A DNA stretch of 64,000 nt from Leptoclinus maculatus. Lineage: Eukaryota > Chordata > Actinopteri > Perciformes > Stichaeidae. Shown here piece by piece: positions 60,840-64,000 of this stretch. The DNA is taken from positions 1,989,081 to 2,053,080 of the forward strand of contig JAVDOI010000016.1 of the NCBI GenBank assembly GCA_032191485.1, written 5' to 3'. A program made the translations under genes and the position numbers. Each line of letters starts with the position of its first letter. Within the stretch, counting starts at the first letter, position 1. The notes beneath the pieces were generated by a model. That model made no database searches, was not told where the DNA came from, and worked only from the letters and a program-made list of their open reading frames with translations.

Positions 60840-63474
60840 TGTGTGCGCCTGCATTACTTGTGCCGTTTCTTCAAAGATGTCTTCGTCCTCTGAGGAAGCA
60901 GAGCCAGGGTGAGAGGAATCAGAGCTCCCCTCCTCTTCCTCATACAGCATCCTCTTCACCTAAATACAACGAAAGGTTCAAATGTGAAACAGAGTTTTGA
61001 TGGCTAATGACTTGTTAGTGATTATCACAATGTTTCAAGGTTGTGATGTCTTTAGTAGGTGGATGCCAACTGGTTAGTTATTATTAGATACTAAATGTAA
61101 TCAATTAGATTAATTAGTCAATTGTATTGTATTATTTTTGTAATGCATTTGTTCCAAATATAAAAAATACCTGCTCTGAACTTCATTACACCTACCAAAA
61201 ACACAACGAAGAAAACATAATAAAACTGAATTTAAAAAAAAATCAAAAACAGAAAAACTAAATTAAAGCTGCATGAATCATTTTTCAAACTGAACTTTAG
61301 CCTTATAAAGTTAATACGTCTAATGTAATAGTGATGGATTTGAATACAATATTTACTCTCGCTTTAGCTATTATTTGGTCTCCACCAACTTCTAAGAAAA
61401 ATATCTGTCTCTTTAGGTGAAAAACGTGGAACATCAATTTGGTGCTGAGCAGGAAGCATGAAGTGGATTCTTTAGAACTTATTTAATGAAAACCGTTAAG
61501 TTTGGGCCATATAATTAAAACAATGAGCTGCAAGACACTAAAAAGCTCTGTAGAGCTGAGGGGACCTTCAGAGCGGGGTGATAATTTAGTTTCACAAAAA
61601 TCCATCGTTAACATAAAATGTACTAGTGCAGCTTTAAAGTTGGAGAAAAACAAGAGTTTTGATGACTCTACCTGCTGTGCCGTCATGCTGTCAGCTTGGC
61701 TCAGCGTGGCACACAGCAGGGCTTGGAAGTACAGGTTGAAGCTCATGGCAGACTGACGGTAAAGATTAGCCGCTCCGCAGACACCCGACACCTTCATCAG
61801 CAGGTACTTCAGACCCGGCCGAGTGTCAAAGTCCCGCGCTGTCCTGCAGAAGAAGAGATCAGGAGATAAGTCAGCCGAGTGTGAAGCTGATCAGCATTAT
61901 CATTATTATTATGATTATGAAGTGACTACAGTGGGATTACAGATCCATATGACACTGTCGTCTGCATATCGTCTGATTTTCTTGTTGCAGTAACCTGTAA
62001 GAGTCCAGCAGCAGATCCAGGATTATGGCTAAGTTAGTCATGGAGATGTAGCGCAGGAAGCCTGCTGTGGCCCGGCTGGAGTCAGAGGTCCCAGGTGTGA
62101 CCTTTTCGTTTCCTTCGGGCTGCTTGACGAACTCCTCCAGCAGGATGTCATAGAGGTTTTGGAGCAGGACCTGGTGCGACAACAGGCTAACCACGATGGT
62201 CCGGAACGGGATACTGCAGGATTCAGAAACCAGGAAGCCGGTTAAAACACGTTTTTAAATTATAAGAACAATCTCTTTGCCTCAAGTAAAAAAATAAACA
62301 ATTGTCTACTGTAACTAGGCTGTGATAAACCAATGTAATAGCTACTGTATTGTGGCTTACAGTATATTATATTGAATATTTAGAGGGAGCAGTCAATAAC
62401 ATAATAGTCAAAACCGAAAAAGCTTTAATGAAGAATGAGCAATCATGAAATGCTGTTGCACCAATAAAGCTGATTTGTATTAGATAAGGGAAAGACTGGC
62501 AGCCATAAAAAAGAAGAACTCAGATTCAGCATCCTGTCAATATAAATCCATATAAATCCATCACACACCACATATTTTCTCCACATTGTGCGGCTCCACA
62601 GGTGGGTACGCTAGTTTGACTGTTTTCATACAGGAACAATGTCAAAGAAAACCGCCTTACCCAATTTTCCTGCAACCACAGCAGCAAAACGACAAGCAAA
62701 GACAGTAAGTGAGGGTTAGATTTTGGCTGCATTTCCAATCATGTTTTTTCAAGTTTTGAACAAAAGAAGACCGCATATTTTAGAAAAACTGATTTGGTTT
62801 TCTTTCTTACAGGAATACTTCACCCAAGCAGTTACCATTTGTATCTCAAATTACTCACCCTGTGTTACTTTGATTTTGTGAAGATTTTTTTTTTCTTGCA
62901 TCAAAAAACAGAGAAAAGTCGTAGAAAAGACTATTTAAAGTAAATGGTGACCGCATTTAACAACAGCAAACTGTTGATGCAGAAGTGTTCTTTTCTTAGC
63001 GAAGATGCATGTGTTTGGGAAGAAATTCATACAACTGGATAAATGAGACTTGGACTATACTGTACGTTTGTTAAAAGGGATTTGCTGATATAGTTTTGCT
63101 GTTGTTAAACTTTGCCCTCATTACTTCAATTCATTTGGACTTTTCTCTGTTTTTTTATGAGATTTTTGAAAGGAAAAACAATAACATGCTTCTTCTTGGT
63201 TAGAGTTTTGGTCAGAATGTATTTTGAGGTCAGGATCAGGGGAGTGTACTGTAGTTTTAGTTAGATGATAAAAGCAGTTAATCATCGTCACATGTGGAGC
63301 GAAACATGCTTGTTGTGTGGGCGTTTGTGTGCATGTTGTCCACCTCTTCTGAGTGTGCCCGTTGGACTGCTGGTCGGTCGGCAGCTCGATGATGAGAACA
63401 CAGGACTGAGCGTGCTCAAAGCCCTCCTTGTTGTTGGGCGTCTTTGGGGAGCACTGGGTGTCCAACATAAAGAC
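58607..63474 (-). CDS. arfgef3: ARFGEF3 (BIG3/KIAA1244), C-terminal seven exons, gene continues past the right edge
   Basis: ARFGEF3 is a large BIG-family (Sec7-related) protein that in mammals sits on insulin and other secretory granules and restrains hormone secretion. Minus-strand exons: 63474-63344, 62213-61995, 61843-61672, 60959-60858, 60310-59928, 59594-59120 and 58798-58607, all phases joining, giving the last 557 aa. Recognisable parts are VFMLDTQCSPKTPNNKEGFE, SIPFRTIVVSLLSHQVLL, SMTNLAIILDLLLDSYR, YLLMKVSGVCGAANLYRQSA, the acidic EEEEGSSDSSHPGSASSEDE stretch, LYTIATDKTISKLMTEYKRR, RHSVSAGPEVLRQEKRPRSG and the ending REWLSRVGRLYDITV. The Sec7-like N-terminal part is off-window. Exon 59594-59120 has Gln- and Gly-rich expansions compared with the human protein I recall. 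No frameshift was seen. Confidence 0.9.
60807..60846. repeat. (GT)n microsatellite in an arfgef3 intron
   Basis: About 15 GT units, 12 bp from the donor of the small acidic exon (60858). Confidence 0.95.
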
Positions 63475-64000
63475 CTGGGACACAAAGAGGACAACAGTGT
63501 ACTGTAGTTAATGGGTAATGTTTGCTTATTGAAGTTTTAGTTACATTTGAGATTAATGTTGTCATTCTCCTGGTTTCAGTAATTAAAAAAATATTTTTTA
63601 AAAGTCCCAAAATAAAATTTCCAGCTTCTTAAATGTGAAAATGTCCTGGTTTCTTGACTTCTCTAAATATCTTTGAGTTTTGGACCAACAAGACATTTGA
63701 GGATGTCATCTTGGGCTTTGGGAAGCACTGACAATTTCTACAGAGGGTGTCATATGTTGTACAAAGTGTAGTGGCACTTTAAAGATGAATTCACTAAGAG
63801 CGAGGTTGTACTTTTTGAGTTTTATTGCAATAAATAAGGTTTGCATTTACAAATGTGGATCTCCCAGCTGGCTGGTAAGAGCGAGATACTGAATGAAGCT
63901 CAGATAAGGATACTTAGACATAATTACACCCGTAGGAGGTGTCTTTGAACACACTGTTGTTTTGTCTGTAGATTCACGACCTCATGTCTAGAGTGTCTCT
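63475..64000. other. Intron of arfgef3 at the window edge
   Basis: A/T-rich, with no further exon recognised before the end. Confidence 0.5.

Overview
The window is vertebrate nuclear DNA, almost certainly from a ray-finned fish of the percomorph type. It has small multi-exon genes with GT-AG introns, many microsatellites, teleost-type dispersed repeats (CR1/L2-like LINE tails, a tRNA-derived SINE, hAT DNA transposons), and a luteinizing-hormone beta gene whose protein reads like a percomorph one. No bacterial, viral or CRISPR features are present. I rebuilt the gene models by hand, joining exons by splice consensus, codon phase and remembered family sequences. No alignment was run.

Layout. 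(1) 1-4.6 kb: gene-free, with a (TG)n run and a 745-bp pyrimidine-rich tract. (2) 4.9-8.7 kb, plus: an SLC22A7/OAT2-type organic anion transporter, 10 coding exons, 541 aa. (3) 12.6-14.0 kb, minus: a two-exon rhodopsin-like receptor I cannot name. (4) 14-21.7 kb: repeat-rich intergenic DNA with two LINE 3' ends. (5) 21.8-31.4 kb, plus: SLC5A7-like (choline transporter) copy A, 8 coding exons, with a 49-unit 27-bp minisatellite in intron 4. (6) 35.4-37.0 kb, minus: cox20, with an NRF-1-like palindrome just upstream. (7) 38.4-40.1 kb: a nested, decayed hAT transposon with intact 8-bp target duplications. (8) 40.3-43.2 kb, plus: lhb. (9) 44.0-50.1 kb, minus: SLC5A7-like copy B. (10) 51.7-53.3 kb, minus: a small single-pass membrane protein resembling SMIM28. 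(11) 58.6 kb to beyond the right edge, minus: the C-terminal exons of arfgef3.

The two choline-transporter-like genes share the exact lengths of their first seven coding exons (184, 114, 156, 149, 144, 154 and 218 bp) and all intron phases. They face each other tail to tail around cox20 and lhb, so they are an old inverted duplication. The other genes share no obvious pathway. cox20 serves mitochondrial cytochrome oxidase assembly, lhb is the pituitary gonadotropin beta subunit, and arfgef3 is an Arf-GEF-like regulator of secretory granules. I found no convincing previously undescribed system. The most checkable oddities are the transporter pair with one GC-AG intron in copy A, the minisatellite open on both strands, the hAT nest about 0.2 kb from the lhb promoter, and the NRF-1-like site at cox20.
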